Source of the DNA: Porphyromonadaceae bacterium UBA3327
GTDB taxonomy: Bacteria; Bacteroidota; Bacteroidia; Bacteroidales; Muribaculaceae
Assembly (NCBI GenBank): GCA_002361155.1
Contig: DERZ01000057.1
Span: forward strand, 5,633-23,513
Reading direction: 5' to 3'
DNA: 17,881 nucleotides
In this document: piece after piece, positions 16,914-17,881 of the stretch
Layout of the letters: each line of letters starts with the position of its first letter
Position numbering within the stretch: the first letter of the stretch is position 1
Program-made: the position numbers and the translations under genes
The notes under the pieces: model-generated
What the model saw: the letters and a program-made list of their open reading frames with translations, nothing else
What the model was told of the DNA's origin: nothing
Databases searched by the model: none

Positions 16914-17055
16914 ATCACATTGTTAATAAATGTTAAATATGCGCTAAAATTTCATTATTCCAGATTACAGACAGACTACGCCGGTCATTTTCAAAAAAAA
17001 CGTGCAAAAAGACATACGTACAACAATCTAAACGAAAAGTTTCAAAAAAAAATAT

Positions 17056-17063
17056 TAACTTTG
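17056..17063 (+). promoter_or_regulatory. Probable glyS promoter -7 box
   Basis: TAACTTTG matches TAnnTTTG and would place the start near 17070, about 20 nt before the glyS ATG. No clear TTG is seen at the -33 spacing. A 9-A run (17044-17052) sits directly upstream, with further A-tracts at 16993-17000 and 17006-17010 that could bend DNA or act like an UP element. Confidence 0.55.
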
Positions 17064-17089
17064 TAAATTGCAACCATAGAGAACAAGAA

Positions 17090-17881
17090 ATGGCAAAACA
17101 GGAAGACGTTTTCAAAACCATCATAGCCCATGCCAAGGAGTATGGGTTCGTGTTTCAATCAAGCGAGATCTACGACGGCCTGTCGGCAGTGTACGACTAC
17201 GGTCAGAACGGTGTCGAACTGAAGAACAACATCAAGCGCTACTGGTGGGAAGCGATGACCATGCTTCACGACAACATCGTGGGCATAGACTCCGCGGTCT
17301 TCATGCACCCGACCATCTGGAAAGCTTCGGGGCATGTCGACGCTTTCAATGATCCCCTGATCGACAACCGTGACTCCAAGAAGCGCTACCGGGCCGACGT
17401 GCTCATCGAGGACGAGATTGCCAAATTCGATGAGAAAATCAATAAAGAGGTGGCAAAAGCGTCCAAGCGCTTTGGCGAAAGTTTCGACGAGGCGATGTTC
17501 CGCCAGACCAATCCCCGCGTTATGGAGCACACCCGAAAACGCGACGAACTTCACGAGCGTTTCGCCAAAGCAATGAACGACAATGACCTTGCCGGTCTCA
17601 AACAGATAATTCTCGACTACGGGATAGTGGACCCGATCAGCGGCACGCGCAACTGGACCGACGTCCGCCAGTTCAACCTGATGTTCAAGACTGAAATGGG
17701 AAGCACGGCCGACGGAGCCATGGATGTGTATCTGCGCCCGGAGACCGCCCAGGGCATCTTCGTCAACTATCTCAACGTACAGAAGACCGGCCGGATGCGA
17801 ATACCTTTCGGTATCGCACAGATCGGGAAAGCGTTCCGCAACGAGATAGTGGCACGCCAGTTCATATTCCGCATGCGTGAG
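17090..17881 (+). CDS. glyS: Glycyl-tRNA synthetase, N-terminal 264 residues (cut by window edge)
   Basis: A class II aminoacyl-tRNA synthetase of the single-chain alpha2 type, which charges tRNA-Gly in the cytoplasm. The start [20 protein letters not shown] leads into [22 protein letters not shown], the classic N-terminal motif. [17 protein letters not shown] begins at residue 216. Motif 2 ([13 protein letters not shown]) follows at about 242-254, and the reading frame is open to the window end at FRMRE. The ATG at 17090 is the only reasonable start and lies 26 bp after the -7 box. It is divergent from the secreted-protein operon. The assignment is secure; the C-terminal anticodon-binding domain is outside the window. 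Confidence 0.96.
   Translation, partial: MAKQEDVFKTIIAHAKEYGFVFQSSEIYDGLSAVYDYGQNGVELKNNIKRYWWEAMTMLHDNIVGIDSAVFMHPTIWKASGHVDAFNDPLIDNRDSKKRYRADVLIEDEIAKFDEKINKEVAKASKRFGESFDEAMFRQTNPRVMEHTRKRDELHERFAKAMNDNDLAGLKQIILDYGIVDPISGTRNWTDVRQFNLMFKTEMGSTADGAMDVYLRPETAQGIFVNYLNVQKTGRMRIPFGIAQIGKAFRNEIVARQFIFRMRE

Larger units (their letters stand above)
16724..17089. other. 366-bp divergent intergenic region, no gene
   Basis: This AT-rich region separates the minus-strand secreted operon from glyS. It holds a minus-strand promoter (16881-16913), a leader hairpin (16765-16787), a 12-bp tandem repeat (16832-16855), A-tracts (16993-17000, 17006-17010, 17044-17052) and a glyS -7 box (17056-17063). A minus-strand reading frame across 16933-17136 has no coding character. 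Confidence 0.7.

Noticed and set aside
16933..17136. 67-aa minus-strand frame with Phe/Cys-rich hydrophobic content
   Set aside because: It spans AT-rich promoter DNA and the glyS start; the hydrophobicity comes from A-tracts read as Phe/Leu codons, and no promoter or homology cue supports it.
1..17881. tRNA or rRNA genes, CRISPR array, insertion sequence ends, integrase or att sites around the island
   Set aside because: None was recognised on reading both strands; no transposase or integrase coding region and no flanking long direct or inverted repeats were seen, so I do not claim a mobile element.

Overview
The window looks like a chromosomal segment from a Bacteroidota, most likely Bacteroidales; a gut Muribaculaceae-like or Bacteroides-like host is my inference. 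Three things point there. Intergenic regions repeatedly carry the Bacteroidetes -7 promoter element TAnnTTTG. Genes start without clear Shine-Dalgarno sites. Four large secreted proteins have modular beta domains and end in a short C-terminal domain of the type IX secretion (T9SS) sorting kind (pattern vY.LqG...GiYivr...K.ivK).

Layout. (1) 1-3907, minus strand: a housekeeping run valS - fabD - asd, with asd cut by the window edge. (2) 3908-4093: a divergent promoter region in which the valS promoter overlaps the promoter of the next block, followed by a palindromic leader. (3) 4094-9181, plus strand: a two-gene operon for secreted modular proteins. One is a 1082-aa beta-propeller / fibronectin III / jelly-roll protein; the other is a 609-aa Omp28-like thioredoxin-fold protein. 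A strong intrinsic terminator (9209-9245) follows. (4) 9127-10456, minus strand: a small phage-lysis-like cassette. It has a 113-aa membrane-anchored coiled-coil protein and a zinc amidase of the T7-lysozyme type fused to a spanin-like membrane tail. The cassette's 3' end overlaps the plus operon, so the plus-strand terminator lies inside its coding sequence. (5) 10596-16723, minus strand: a second probable two-gene operon of secreted proteins (769 aa, then 1237 aa; the latter also has an Omp28-like thioredoxin module with a CGNC motif). (6) 16724-17089: a promoter-rich spacer with a 12-bp tandem repeat. (7) 17090-end, plus strand: the 5' part of glyS.

The picture is a roughly 13-kb accessory island for surface or exported proteins, set between two outward-facing aminoacyl-tRNA synthetase genes. 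The four secreted proteins share a tail, and three of them share near-identical DNA around their stop codons, so they look like products of duplication and domain shuffling around a common export signal. The lysis-like cassette in the middle has no phage structural genes beside it. Its amidase-spanin fusion is the most unusual item in the window. No tRNA, rRNA, CRISPR array or recognisable insertion sequence was seen.
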